The position numbers and the translations under genes are program-made. Source: Lichtheimia corymbifera B2541 (Eukaryota > Mucoromycota > Mucoromycetes > Mucorales > Lichtheimiaceae). Taken from it: 64,000 bases of DNA. The stretch covers positions 1 through 64,000 of the forward strand of contig JNEU01000632.1 in assembly GCA_000697475.1 (NCBI GenBank), given 5' to 3'. This document shows positions 52,050 to 63,924 of the stretch, piece after piece. The stretch's first letter is position 1. Every line of letters begins with the position of its first letter. The notes below the pieces were generated by a model. It was given only the letters and a program-made list of their open reading frames with translations, was not told where the DNA came from and searched no databases.

Positions 52050-52408
52050 TGTGTTGCAGCAGAGGGATCGCAGCTGTCGTTCACAAGAAGAAAAGAAAAA
52101 TGAGAGTGCTTTTGGAGGTGATAAATGGTAAGAAGGGCGGGTATCCAATTAGGGACAATGTATGTATTTTAGCTGATCACAGATCCAGGCTATTAGTGTG
52201 GATGCACAAATAATACATTTTATATATATTTTGAGAAAAGCTAGTTATCATAACATGTATTGTGATGGGGATGGAAGATATGCATAGATGCGTGACAATG
52301 TGTGTGTGTGTGTGTGTGTTTATACATCTAGTAGGAGAGATGATGTGTGTGGAGTAAAACCATGATGATGGCAGGTACGACCCAAAAAAAAAGCAATATG
52401 ATTTAAAT
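52050..52408. other. Chitin synthase upstream region and Bud23 3' end
   Basis: Contains a (GT)n run at about 52299-52320. No gene seen. Confidence 0.5.
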
Positions 52409-53463
52409 TTAGAAACGGACTTTGCGTTTTCGGCCAGTGTACTTTGAATCTCTTGCAACCGGCTTGTCACCACGCTCCCGAGCGATTTGTTTCTTGTGTT
52501 GAATCCAATCCTTCGTCTTGATATTCTTACGGTTCTTTCTCCTTTTCGTTGCAGCCTTGCGTGTCTCATAGGCAATGGATTTGGCTTCATCTGGATGCAT
52601 TTCACCATCCTCACCCAAGGCGCTTGGCATCTCGTTGCGTACACCCGTTTGTTGACCAGCAAAGAGACACAAATAGTACTTTTTGGCTTTCTTGGAATTG
52701 GGATAATCAATCAATAAACCACCTTCGAAACCACATCGATGAGCCACGTCAGTGATAAGTTGAATCTGATCATCGTTCTCAGGATAAAACTGGAAAATGG
52801 CACGAGCTCCTTTGTTGAGAGATGCATAAAGGGTAGAAAAGAAACGTTGCAAGCGTGCCTTGGGTCGATTGATTTGCTTGTCGGCATTGCACAGCCACTG
52901 GAGTACAGAGATACTGATCGCCCCGTCAAAAACACCAGGTCGATATCCGATACCTTGACCAGCATCCTGCAGGAATAAATCACCTTCCACTTCACGTTCT
53001 TGAGCCACATCTGAGTTGCATGGATGGATACAAGGTTAATGTCATGATTGCGCTAGTTCTCCCCAAAGTACTCCATATCTTACCAAGCATAGAAGGTGAG
53101 ATATCCATGCCAACCCAAAAATGTCCTTCCTCCTCAAGGATCTCACCACTAAGTCCAGATCCACATCCAATATCCAGTAAATAGGCCGGTCCAGGAGGCA
53201 AATTCAATAATTCCAATGCTCGATAAGCCATCTCAGCTTGCACAGAAGCAATACGAGAACTATCGACTATGGGTAAGATTCTGGATCGTCAAGATCACTT
53301 TTGCGTTATGCCGTCCACTTACTTTTCAGTATATTTGCGTGCTTCTGTATCGCCGTAGAACTGCAAAGAGAGAGCAATTGTTAGAGACAGATCCATTCGC
53401 AGCGTATAATGTATATCCATGACATACGATTTCTGGCGGTGCAATGTGCTCGGGTCTTGACAT
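52409..53463 (-). CDS. BUD23: 18S rRNA (guanine-N7) methyltransferase Bud23
   Basis: SAM-dependent methyltransferase that modifies 18S rRNA during small-subunit assembly in the nucleus, working with Trm112. The first exon encodes [12 protein letters not shown] and the next [11 protein letters not shown], the conserved start of the family. Then come [15 protein letters not shown] (SAM motif I), [31 protein letters not shown] and [15 protein letters not shown], and the basic C-terminal WBS_methylT tail ([25 protein letters not shown]). Four to five exons, length near the usual 270-280 residues. All motifs are present. Confidence 0.93.
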
Positions 53464-54355
53464 GGTGGGCCTGGGTGGTTGTGCAGAGGAAGAAACAAGC
53501 AAAGAAAAAAAGTATGCCAAAAAGTGCGGACTTCCATTATGGCCTTCACCGTCTATATATGTCTTTCATAGCTCATTGATCCCACTTCTGTTGATATTTG
53601 AGTAAGATATCATGATGTATACATAGTGCATATCCAATAAAAGGACTTATCTTTTAAATGCCATGTGTGCCGTTCGTCGTCGTCGTATATACTGTATCAC
53701 AGCGACCATGGAACCAGCGTTAAGTGGAAAAGGTGTTATGAAGGTATTAAAGACATACGAAAACTACGAGACATTGAAAGCAGCCTACTATCGTGATTGC
53801 CGTAAAAGAAGATAACAATGATATTAAAGTCGCCCTATCACCACCATTATAGCATATGAATTGTCTACCTGTATTATATTGGCAACAACAAAGAGCTGTC
53901 CACCTTCCAGCTCAATCTTTCTAGCATGGATGATGCTTGGCGCCCTTGTAACAAGTTCCACTTTGCATATAACGGATCATACAGCATCACGCGAGTAGTA
54001 ATACGAGAATTGCTCATAGTTGCACGATCAAGCATGATGCCTTTGCGCGCGTAGAGTAATTCTCTCATATTGCATGGTACTAAAAACGATGGAAAGAGCA
54101 CACAGGTTTATTGATATTTAGAAATATCAAATGTCGAATGAAAATATACATGATCACTAGTATATCTCTAGTAAGGTATGTGAATGAGATCATCCGTCAT
54201 CCCGCCGGTTGCCAGGCACCTGTCGGCTGTTGCTGTCATCCATCCTCATTTGCTGCAGTGGCTGGTGCTGATACCCAGACATTTAGGCAGCAGCAACCCA
54301 TCCAGCCAATTGTTTTGACAAGCTTCCCACCTGTACACAAACCCAAAGGAGAACG
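53464..54355. other. Intergenic region between Bud23 and uS13m
   Basis: Apart from a possible 50-codon gene at 53663-53815, nothing is supported. A minus-strand frame at 54101-53874 has no family signal. Confidence 0.5.
53663..53815 (+). CDS. Possible 50-residue basic protein, unknown
   Basis: One short uninterrupted frame: MCAVRRRRIYCITATME, then LSGKGVMKVLKTYENYE, ending AAYYRDCRKRR. The second half is amphipathic and charged, as in a folded helix, but the frame is short and no TATA box or homologue is recognised. It could be chance. Confidence 0.3.
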   Translation: MCAVRRRRIYCITATMEPALSGKGVMKVLKTYENYETLKAAYYRDCRKRR

Positions 54356-54935
54356 ATGCTTCACTTGCTTGGTGTAAATCTTCCTGATCGCAAATTGGTC
54401 AGGTAATATATATATATATATACGAGTTTATTCATATATACAATGTCCATTGACTCTAAAGACATTCGTCTATATAGCACGGCCCTTCAGTACTTTTATG
54501 GCATTGGTGAGCCCACTGCTTTGAAATTGTGTCAAGAGCTCAAGTTCCCCCAGGGCGTTCGAGTATCCGAGTTGAACGAAGTCCAGATCAACGATCTCAC
54601 CAACAAGCTTGCTTCCATGACTATTGAAACTGATCTCAAGCGCCAAGTTCGTGAGCATGTTATGCACCACCGTAATATCGGCAACTATATTGGCAGACGA
54701 CACGCTATGAGCTTGCCTGTTCGAGGACAACATACGCGAAACAACGCAAAGACTGCCAAGCGATTGAATGGTCGATGGGTGCAACGACGAGGTTACAGCG
54801 TGTAAGTAATAGTCAAAAGGGAAATGGTAACGATGGAAACGCATATCAATAACTGTTTCTATGATAACCATCAGATGGTCTGAAGCTCAAGCAAGCCCCT
54901 TGCAACGCTTTTTCAACAACTTTGGCTCGCTCTAG
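54356..54935 (+). CDS. Mitochondrial small-subunit ribosomal protein uS13m
   Basis: Component of the mitochondrial ribosome head. Exons 54356-54402, 54478-54801 and 54875-54935 give 143 residues, the length of yeast Sws2. Exon 1 (MLHLLGVNLPDRKLV) matches the conserved S13 start (ILG/AGVNLP), then STALQYFYGIGEPTALKLC, the GNYIGRRHAMSLPVRGQ block and TRNNAKTAKRLNGRWVQRRG. The small last exon adds WSEAQASPLQRFFNNFGSL. A longer uninterrupted frame starting at ATG 54443 looks tempting, but that ATG lies inside intron 1 and would remove the conserved N-terminus. Confidence 0.9.
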
Positions 54936-55421
54936 ATAACGTCTCATATGCAACACACACTCGCACACACACATATATACACACTCAAACACACGCACCC
55001 ATGCACACGAATCCACCCCGCATTTCCTCCTCTTTTTTTTATCCTTCTTTGTAATATAGATGCCCGATTTGATCTTATGGCTCATCAAATACTTTTCGTG
55101 AATATGTGATTGGGGAAAGTTGGGATGCATCGGGGTGGTGTATAACAGAGGATGTGAGTAGTAGTTATAGCTTACTCGGTGTAGTCATGATGAAAGATGC
55201 CAAGTCAAACTGCAATTGTAACATGAAAAGGCTCTGATATGGCATGGATTGACTGGTATATCATATACGCCACATGGTCTTCGAACAGGAACCTTAAGTG
55301 GATGTGACACTGTTCCAAACACATTCGAGAGCTGACAATCAAATCAAATATCCGGCCAACAGCCAAAGGCATAAAAAAGAGAGTTGCTTCTTTACCCCAA
55401 CACACACATACTTTATTTAAT
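54936..55421. other. Intergenic stretch with CA repeats
   Basis: CACACA tracts near 54950-55000. No gene seen; the upstream region of TAF7 follows. Confidence 0.5.
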
Positions 55422-56907
55422 ATGGAAAGCCCAACTGTCAAAACACCAACAACTACGAACAGCAATACTACAAAGGAATCGAAGCCCAAAGTGCGGCGAG
55501 TACGAGCAACATCCAATCGATCCGATAGTGGAGCCAAGGATAAGACAATCAAGATCAAGCTCACCACAAAAGACAGCACCAATGGACACCAACCAACAAT
55601 GAGTGGATCAGAAGATGAGGACGAGCCTGAGCCAGCAACTGAGGAGCACTTGATTCTACGGCTACCAAAAGGTCCAATGTGTGACAAGCTCCATGAATAT
55701 GTAAAGAAACGAGAGATCCCTGACGATGTCAAGTTACACTTCAAAGGTATGTGTGTGTATGTATGTGTGAGCTTGTTGAGTACCCTATTGATATGTATAT
55801 ATATGTATATAGATAGTCGACGAGGATACTTTTATATGGATGGCAAAAAGTATGATACCACTTTGGTCGATTTACCCACTATCATCGAGTCCCAAAAGAC
55901 ACTGGATAACAAGCAATTCTACAAGATTGCCGATATTTGTCAGGTGAGTGAGTGGGTGCCGGGTGGGATGTTCTATTCAGACATTTAGACTCATGGTTGT
56001 ATATGTGCTAGATGCTTGTTGTAGATGATGGTAGCAGCAAAGAGGAACCACAGCCGCTTCAACATCGATCCACCGATCCATACACATTTGACCATGGTAT
56101 CACTCCACCACTTAAACATGTTCGACGGAGGCGATTCAGACAAAAGCTATCGAAACGAGTAAGTTTATATACTTGAAGCGATTGGTCAAAGCATCATACT
56201 AAAAGGTGGGGTATATCATCACGGTTAGGCTATTGAAGAAGTGGAAAGAGAAGTGGAAAGGCTATTAGAAGTGGATGCAACGGCAGAAGATGTACAATAC
56301 GGTAAGGGAGTTTATTATCAAAACTGGATGTGGGGGCAAGAGTTACTCACTAGCTGTACACACACAGAGGTGTTTGACAACCGGGAGATGGAAATGGAAT
56401 CCGATGCTGCGACACAAGATATCGACATTGACAGTGAAAGTGAAAGCGACGAGGATCTTGCTGCTGCTATCGATCGTGATTTGGAGGAACTCGAAGAAGA
56501 AGATCGTGAAGATGATAACGAGGATGAAGACGAAGACGAAGATGAGAGTGATGAAGATGAGGATGAGGATGAAACTGGTAACACGGGTGAAATTGGTAAG
56601 CTATCTCAAAAGAACAAGGACATACACATGTTATTAACGTTATATATTGGTTATAGAACAAAAGAAGCAGGAGATTGCAGAAATCAAACAAGCAATTCAA
56701 AGAAAGCAGGCCGATTTGCTTACTGCTCCCAATGCTATGCTCAAGGTAATGTGACTTTGGGATTCAAGACTCTAATCAATACTAATATTTCGTCCGTAAT
56801 AGAAACGTTTCGAAGGCACTGTGGAAACGCTCAAGAAGGAGTTGGCTCTCAAAGAAGCATATCTTGCAGAAATGAGCAAATCAGAAATGAACAACAAGCA
56901 ACAATAA
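55422..56907 (+). CDS. TAF7: TFIID subunit 7 (TAF7)
   Basis: General transcription factor subunit, a nuclear protein that docks on TAF1. About seven exons. The N-terminus is basic/Ser-Thr-rich. The TAFII55 domain begins EEHLILRLPKGPMCDKLHEY and continues with DDVKLHFKDSRRGYFYMDGKKYDTTLVDLPTIIESQKTLD, KIADICQMLVV, then HGITPPLKHVRRRRFR and VEREVERLLEVDATAEDVQY, all diagnostic. A very acidic Asp/Glu stretch and a C-terminal coiled coil (EQKKQEIAEIKQAIQ ... LKKELALKEAYLAEM) complete it. Its stop is only 28 bases from the stop of the convergent RNA-dependent RNA polymerase gene. Confidence 0.93.
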
Positions 56908-56935
56908 TAAAAGTTTATGTACATAATTTGGGAGT

Positions 56936-59900
56936 TTATTTGTCAATTGCAGTACCTGCATCAGCAGCTGATTTAGTATCGCGTAATTTTTTAATCCAAG
57001 ACTTGTTCATTGTCATGGGGCTGTACATGTAGGGAATAACGGTCTCAGCATATCCATATCCAGACTCGCTCTTTTTCTTGGAAACAGCATCCGCCTTGAT
57101 CCGTCGAATAGTATCAAATGCAATCACGTAACAGAACTTGCTATACTTTTGAGCGTTGATGGTTCGAATATAGGCAGCACTGGCTACGATCCTTGCTGTC
57201 ATATGTCCTTGATTCAGTTTCTTGTCAACTTTGAGGATGCTTGACTTGATCGTGGAAGGGATAGCAAGTACTTTTTCAGCATAATGTTCTTCGAGCTCGA
57301 AAAGAGTGTTGTATCCGCTGTACTCATGGATGAATGGCTCCGTTTCCCGTACCGGATCATATCGGCTATCCATGCGTCGTTGCCTGGTGAAAACAACATC
57401 CTTCACATCTCGAACATAGTCGTTGTAGAGTGCTTGGACTTCCTGCTTTATCAATTCCAAATCTGCCGTAAAGTCCTTGTCGTTGAGCTCCTTGGCCATC
57501 TTTTCAGCATCTTCCCAAGGTCCAAAAAGATCAGGGTCTTTCCTCTTGACTTCATCATCGCCAATCACATGATCCGTAAAGTTTGTGAACGCCTCTGTCC
57601 TCTCATGCAATAGCTTGTGGAGGCAATCCATGGCTGTTCCCAAAGGCTTGCTCGGTAGCACATCTGTATTGACCTCTTGGTATGACTTGTAATCCCTCTC
57701 TCGTTGTTTGTTTCTTTTATCCACGAACCATAATGGATGTGGCACTGAACCAAAAGTCGATCGATCACGCTGCAGTACAGTGGGCTTGAGACTGAGACCT
57801 TGCTTGGGAGCATCCACCAGCTTGGCACACATGTGAGCAAGATATACAACATCTGGATCATCCAATGACCGTGATTCCGCCAACACAGTTCGCCAGTTCT
57901 CGTATTGTCCAAGTGTACCATCAGGAAGTGACACATTCAAAAAGTTGGTTTGGATGGCTACCTCTTGAGCGTCATTGTCACGATGCTTTACCAGTTCTTG
58001 CCGAATCTTGGTGGTGTTTTTGACAAAAACAGTCTTCATAGCTGCTGGCGTTTTAGGTACAGGAGATGATTTGAATGGCTCGACAATACGTGGATCCCAA
58101 CAACAAAATACCTATTATAAAAGAATGAGTTCATGTACACATTGGGATAATAAAACAACTACTCACAATATCGCCATCATAATCACCACCAGCCAACATG
58201 CTTGCCAATGATCGCTGACCCTTTGTTGGAAAGATAATGACATCGGTATATATCCTTAATTCGGGTCGATCCACCGCTTTGACCTTTTGCACATCGCTCT
58301 TCAGACCACAAGGATTTCGCGCCACGATAATGTCACCCACGACAAGGCCTGCCTGGATACCAGTTATTTCATCCACTCGACGATTCGAAAGCTGTAAAAA
58401 CACCTCGCCTTCATTGAGGATTCCTGTTGGATCTGGCACACACGTGATGGTACATGATTGCTCCACCTCGATTTTGTACTTGATTGAAACGGAGCGCATC
58501 AAATCACTGAAGATCTGTGTGATCTTGTTTGCCAAATGGGGGTTGGTAGTGTCAAACCCCGAATCAAGTAATCGTACAGCGCCTTCATGCAAAGAACTTG
58601 GGTTGCCAGAATACTGGTTGTAGCGCCAATAGCTGTCACTGCGTTTGTGTGTCGTTGGTTCAGGTGCATCCGCATCCGCATCCACTAAGCTTTCAAGCAA
58701 ATCCTCGGATTGCTCTCGCCAAACATCCTTCTCGGTATCCTCAGCTTCCCATCGATTACGCATGACACCACCTGTTTTAGCTGCCCAGTCGCGTAGTAAC
58801 CGTGGATTCCGATTCTCGGCTACTTCCCTCGTTAAGCGATCCAAATATTCATTCAACAAATCAATAAAGACTGAAGTGGGCACACCACACGATGAGAGAC
58901 ATTGGATGAACTGCGTGTTGAGATTGGATGGGTATAGACAAATAGCGTTCTTGACGAGGTCGAATGTGTAGTGCAGAGGATCGATTTTCATGTTGTATTG
59001 CAATCCACCGGTTTTGAACTTGTGTTGTGATTTGCGAATATGAATCCATTCTCCTGAATTGAAATCAAGATCAGGTGCGACAATCCAAACGCCTTTTGCA
59101 CCACCAATACGACCCTGCACAGCACATGGTAATGTATCGGCACGCTCACATCCCATAATCTTTCGCATTGCTGATACCGAGATAAGTCCACATCCATCTG
59201 TCATGCACGTTTCCTCATCGCCATCTGCACCGGAATAGATGTCATCAATGTACTTTACGTTCTCAGGCTTAAAGACCAAGGTGGGAATACTGTTGCTGTA
59301 ACCAAGTGACATTCTGCTGGCAAATTTGCTGATGGTCATGTCCCAATTATCCAGAATGGGAATATGCCAGTTGATCACTTCACGAATCGATATTGGTTCC
59401 AGATCCGATCCCTCTGTTGCAAATAAAATGACGGTATCATCCTTGACAAAAAGAAAGCGGTATGTCCGGTCCATCAACAAAAAGGGTTTGAGAAAGTAAT
59501 CCTTGTTCTTTCTTATCAACCAGACATGACTCGTTCGATTGAGCTTGAGTTCAAGGAATCGATGATCACCATACTTTCGAGAAAAACGATTGGATGCTCC
59601 TATTCTGGGAGGGCGTAACTCGATGACGGGTGCCTTGAAAGAGGATAATGCAAGCATTCCTTTGTAATGGATTGCTCGAGTTGCTGATGATGAGGAAGAT
59701 GACGAGGAGGAGGTGGTGGTGGTGGTGGAGGATGTCGATTTTTCAAGATGTGTCCATATTTGATCGGAGCAGCGTTCCATAAGACCCAAATGCACATTGC
59801 TGCCTGCTTTGCTCGGTTGATTGGCGTACCATTGCATCATGGACTGGAATAAATTGCGAGGTTCATGTTTGGCGACATCAAGAAAACGTTGCAATAGCTC

Positions 59901-60603
59901 GAAGGGTGGATCATAAATGTTGAATGTCCTAAAGAACCGAGCGATTTCAAATTGAATGGTCCAATCGACACCTTTGAGGCATTTCACACCACGCAAAGGA
60001 ACATATAACGTATTTTCAGCCGAGTTGGTATCGGTCTTCTCATTGTTGGATATGGGTGGAGACATGGGAGGTGTGATAGGTGACGTGCCATCGCTGGTAG
60101 CACCTTGTGATCGTATACGTTTGACAGGCGAGTCAACAAGGTTATCCTCACTGGCTTGTCGTTTTTGGCGTGTAGATGTTGTTGCTGCTGTGGATGATGA
60201 TGCTGTAGATGCTGTGTCTTCAAAACCTTCAAGGTCATCAAGATCCTCTGGTACTAAAAAGGTCGAGTGATAGATGTACATATAAGCACCACGCGAAGGA
60301 TTGTCAAACAGAGTGTAGCTTTTACATACCAAAGCAAAATGATGATATCGCGTTCTCGAGTCGTTCAACAAAATGATCCAGTGTCTTTTCCTCGTTGTTG
60401 GGTGGTTTCCAACTCAAGAAACCAAGCACCGTGTGTTTGAATTCGGCGGGATCGGTCTGCCATAGCAATTGCATTTTGTGAATGGGCGTGGGTAGTTGAT
60501 CAGCAGGCACGTTGTCTCCAGGGATCTTGTCACGTATCTTCAAGTGTGTATAAACCTGCTTCACACCACGCATCACTTCTTGGCTCGGCTTGCTTTTGGT
60601 CAT
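56936..60603 (-). CDS. RNA-dependent RNA polymerase of the RNA-silencing pathway (QDE-1 type)
   Basis: Cellular RdRP that makes double-stranded RNA for RNA interference. Exons 60603-60330, 60253-58167 and 58111-56936 give 1,178 residues. The catalytic double-psi beta-barrel signature is intact: LAGGDYDGDIVF (the DxDGD aspartates). Upstream lie TDGCGLISVSAMRKI, QGRIGGAKGVWIV and GDIIVARNPCGLKSDVQKV, all conserved in eukaryotic RdRPs. A disordered linker (about 90-190, Ser/Thr-rich, with a possible basic nuclear signal PVKRIRSQ) precedes the catalytic part. The start MTKSKPSQEV was chosen over an in-frame upstream ATG because the extra residues would be a hydrophobic stretch untypical of the family. 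It is a host gene, not viral, by its cell-type motif set and introns. Confidence 0.93.
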
Positions 60604-60848
60604 TATGGGTGTGGGTAGGGAGGATAGGAGGGGTATCAAAAAGAGAGAGCACACGCAAAAGGGAAGAGAATCGCGTCCAACAATCATCAACCGTAAGCAT
60701 GACAACCGCCAATATCACCGCTCAATTCAACCCACAAACAACGCGCACACGCGCACACGCGCACACACACATATCAGGGTCTGGGAATTTCGTTTCAATG
60801 TTTATTTACATAAGGAAAAGCTATATAGATATACATTTGTTACAGTAA

Positions 60849-61237
60849 TCATGACATTTGTCTCAAGGCATCTTCAGCCATCTTGGTTCTGTCACGCTTC
60901 CACTTATCGCTGTGATGGGGTACTTCCATTCCGGTCTCATAGAGAGCAGATCCTCCAAAAGTCTCATCAAACTTGGCTCCTGCAGGTGCAAACCCAGCAG
61001 CGTCAGAATGCCTAATGCCCTCCGTATCGGATTGAGCAGCATGGAAAGCACCAGTTGTCAACTTTTCCCACAAAGAGGATCTTCTTCGGCCCTATAAAGT
61101 TCATTGTCAACATATATTTGTACTTGTTTAATGAGTAGTAGTATTAGAGTGCTTACTGATGGCATCGAAGTTTGATTTTGATCAGTATTTTGTTGTTGTT
61201 GCATTTCTTTTTGACTGGCAATAATATCTTGATACAT
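60849..61237 (-). CDS. Small two-exon protein, unknown
   Basis: Exons 61237-61157 and 61091-60849 give 107 residues. A Gln-rich start (MYQDIIASQKEMQQQQN) is followed by GRRRSSLWEKLTTGAFHAAQ, GFAPAGAKFDETFGGSAL and a charged end (KWKRDRTKMAEDALRQMS). The RRRSS motif is a plausible PKA-type phosphorylation site. Clean splice sites and frame support a real gene. I do not recognise a characterised family. It is upstream of the RdRP on the same strand. Confidence 0.7.
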
Positions 61238-62193
61238 CAAAAGCCATGATAAACAACCCTGCGACTCAATTTATATGTTTTCCTAAGCATACGACATGGG
61301 TTTTTTCTGCATAATAATGCTTTAACACCAATCCTCCCCACTCAGTGAGGGATGGTGATTTATAGGTGCCGTTTCACTTAAAAGTCTGATGATTTGGATT
61401 TGCATTAAAGCAAGGTTTTTCACATTGCCCTGTAAGAAGGCCAACGATATGATTAGGATGAAACATCTCCGTCTGGATTGTGGTTGGCCATACCAGTGGA
61501 GCTCCTGTCATTGATACCTAGACAATGATCAGCAAACACAGCCATGTGGATATGGCTCATTGTTGTTGTCGCCATACATAGCTGAAAGATACCTGCAGCT
61601 ATCGAGCTATTTTTATATTCTTATAATGGCGTGCATCTACGTTTGCAGCATTTGAACTTAATCTTGGGGTTGAGAAAATATCATATGATACAAAGGAGAA
61701 GAGGGGTTAATCACTCATAGCGACGTCGGATGAAGATTAGCTCAAAATTAGGGTGCATCACTCAAAGCTCTAGTTGGTGGTGAATATCTACTATCAAGAA
61801 ACACGAGAGATTGCAAACATGGATAAAAGAGAGGCTCATTAGCGTGTGAATTAAAAATAGGTACACAACGTCTATGTTTATAAAAGTAACATCAGGCTAT
61901 CTGCTTGTGAGCAAACGCCTATAACATTGGGTGGAGAAAACAGCGCTTGACTCTAATAGAGGACTCCTTTGAAAGGTACATTGATATGGAACAAGGGGAT
62001 TTTTATTTCATGCGATTTTGAAGGATGGGACAAAATAGAGCGGAGGTGTAGTGCTGTGCTTGGCAATCATATCACACGCTTGAGCATAATCTAATGGATT
62101 GCATTCCGCCTTTCCTTTTCCAACACCCACTAGTCTCATCCCAACTTGATTGCGGAGGTCTCTTATACTTTCCTTTAACATTCCAAAGACGAC
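61238..62193. other. 0.96 kb divergent intergenic region
   Basis: No supported gene; short minus frames near 62008-62289 overlap the next gene in antisense and are shadows. Confidence 0.5.
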
Positions 62194-63489
62194 ATGGGGG
62201 ATCGTGATACCATTCTGGCGAACTACATGTTGTCCTCGATTCGAAAGGACCTTGAGTTTCTGAAGAACAGCCAATATGTCAATGCTCAAACTTGCGATGA
62301 AGTCCTTTCTTTATTACCGTCCCAAGTTGAAAACGGTAGCAAACGACCTCCTCTTCCTACACGCAAGTCCGGTACGATAAGCTCGCCACACCTTTCACCT
62401 GCTACTGCTGCTACTGCTACACCAGCACCTAAGCTTCCTGCTCGACGTTCGGCTACAGATAGTACTACGAACACACCTCCGCCAAAACCATCACCTCGAT
62501 TGACCCCTCCAACACCACCGCAGCAACAACAACAACAACGACCTATACCAGCTGCACGATCACCCAGTGGTGCTGTACAAGTGATGCCAATGCCATCCGT
62601 TTCCAAGCAACAGCCTCCAGAACCCGTTGCACGAAAGATGCCCATAGCAACGCCAGTAGCTGCTGCTGCTGCTGGAACAACTGCAGCTGTTGTATCGGAT
62701 GCACAACCAGAACCTACGCCACCACCAGCATATACACCTACAGCATCATCCTCTATTGCCACAGCTGAAGCCATTTATGACTATGATGGCGATGATCCAA
62801 GTACTGATCTCAGTTTCCGTCAAGGCGATATTATTCAAGTCACTGAATATGGTATGATACATCGGATCCATGTGTAATAGGATACTTATAGATGATTTTA
62901 TAGTGAATGATGATTGGTGGCGTGGTGAATTGAACGGCAAATCGGGCATCTTTCCACAGAACCATGTCAAAAAGATCAGGTAATCATTGATGATGATGAT
63001 GATGATGATGAATGAGGTTGATTGATATCATCTGTATATAGTACTCCCAAACCAGCTGCTGCCAAACGTGCTGTACCTCCAAAGCCAAGTGCTGCACCTG
63101 TTACACCAGCTACTACTACCACCACCAACAACAACAATGCTCTTCCTCCATATAGCTATCCACCTCCACCCACACAAATGTATCCTGCTCCTCCTGCATC
63201 AGCACCGCAACAATATTATCCACCTCCACCCGTTGCAGCAGCAGCAGCAGCAGGTAGTAGTAGCAGCGCAATGGCTCCACCAGGACACCAACAAGGAGAA
63301 CATGATGAAGGCGGTGGCAAGGTTCATAGTATGGCTAAAAAGTTTGGCGGCAATGTTGCAAATGCAGCTGTATGGGGTTTTGGTGCCACCGGTAAGTCAA
63401 TGATCGAAAAGGAGGGTGGAACCATGCTAATCATTGTCGATCCTTTTTTCTATATAGTTGGCAGCGAAGCTGCAAGAGCCATCTTTTAA
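62194..63489 (+). CDS. SH3-domain protein, Lsb1/Pin3 (Las17-binding) type
   Basis: Exons 62194-62851, 62904-62979, 63042-63391 and 63458-63489 give 371 residues. An N-terminal helical segment (about 1-45, ILANYMLSSIRKDLEFLKNS) is followed by a long Pro/Ala/Gln-rich region with several PxxP motifs. One SH3 domain (about 193-245) reads AEAIYDYDGDDPSTDLSFRQ and DDWWRGELNGKSGIFPQNHV. A second Pro/Tyr-rich region with YPPPP repeats and the C-terminal GSEAARAIF, near that of Lsb1/Pin3-like proteins, follow. Such proteins bind WASP/Las17 and regulate actin and endocytosis. The SH3 call is firm; the subfamily is likely. Confidence 0.85.
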
Positions 63490-63924
63490 TGACATTCCCA
63501 TTTTCTTGATCCTTTTTATTTCAAATGGTAGCCATCAATACAATATGACTTGAATATATACATCGCGTGCTGCGTAATTGATTGGATAAATGTCAAATGA
63601 TCCATGAGTCTTGTGGATGATACTGTTCCTGGAAGCCTAAATCTCCATTAGTGTGCGTGTATTCTCATTCTATCTGCCCATGTTTCATGTTTTATATATG
63701 TCTTCTCGTTAGGTTGTCAGGTGTGGTGGATATTAGGAGTAAAAGCATTCAATTTTTTATTGGCTGTGTTAATGACCGAGGAAGAGCGGGTCGAAAAACA
63801 CAAGCTGTGTTGTGTTGTGTGTGTCCCCAGTGCTGGTGGGTTGGTGGGGGTGGATGAAAGCGTACTCCCAGGCTTGTGTCTCTTGTCTTTTTTTTTCTCC
63901 CTTTCTTTACACCCAACAATTACC
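63490..63924. other. Intergenic region before the last gene
   Basis: GT/TG-rich around 63800-63860, then a T/C-rich leader (63870-63910) directly before the final ATG. No other gene seen. Confidence 0.5.

Noticed and set aside
54443..54805. uS13m starting at ATG 54443
   Set aside because: It lies in intron 1; the model loses the conserved N-terminus and C-terminal exon.
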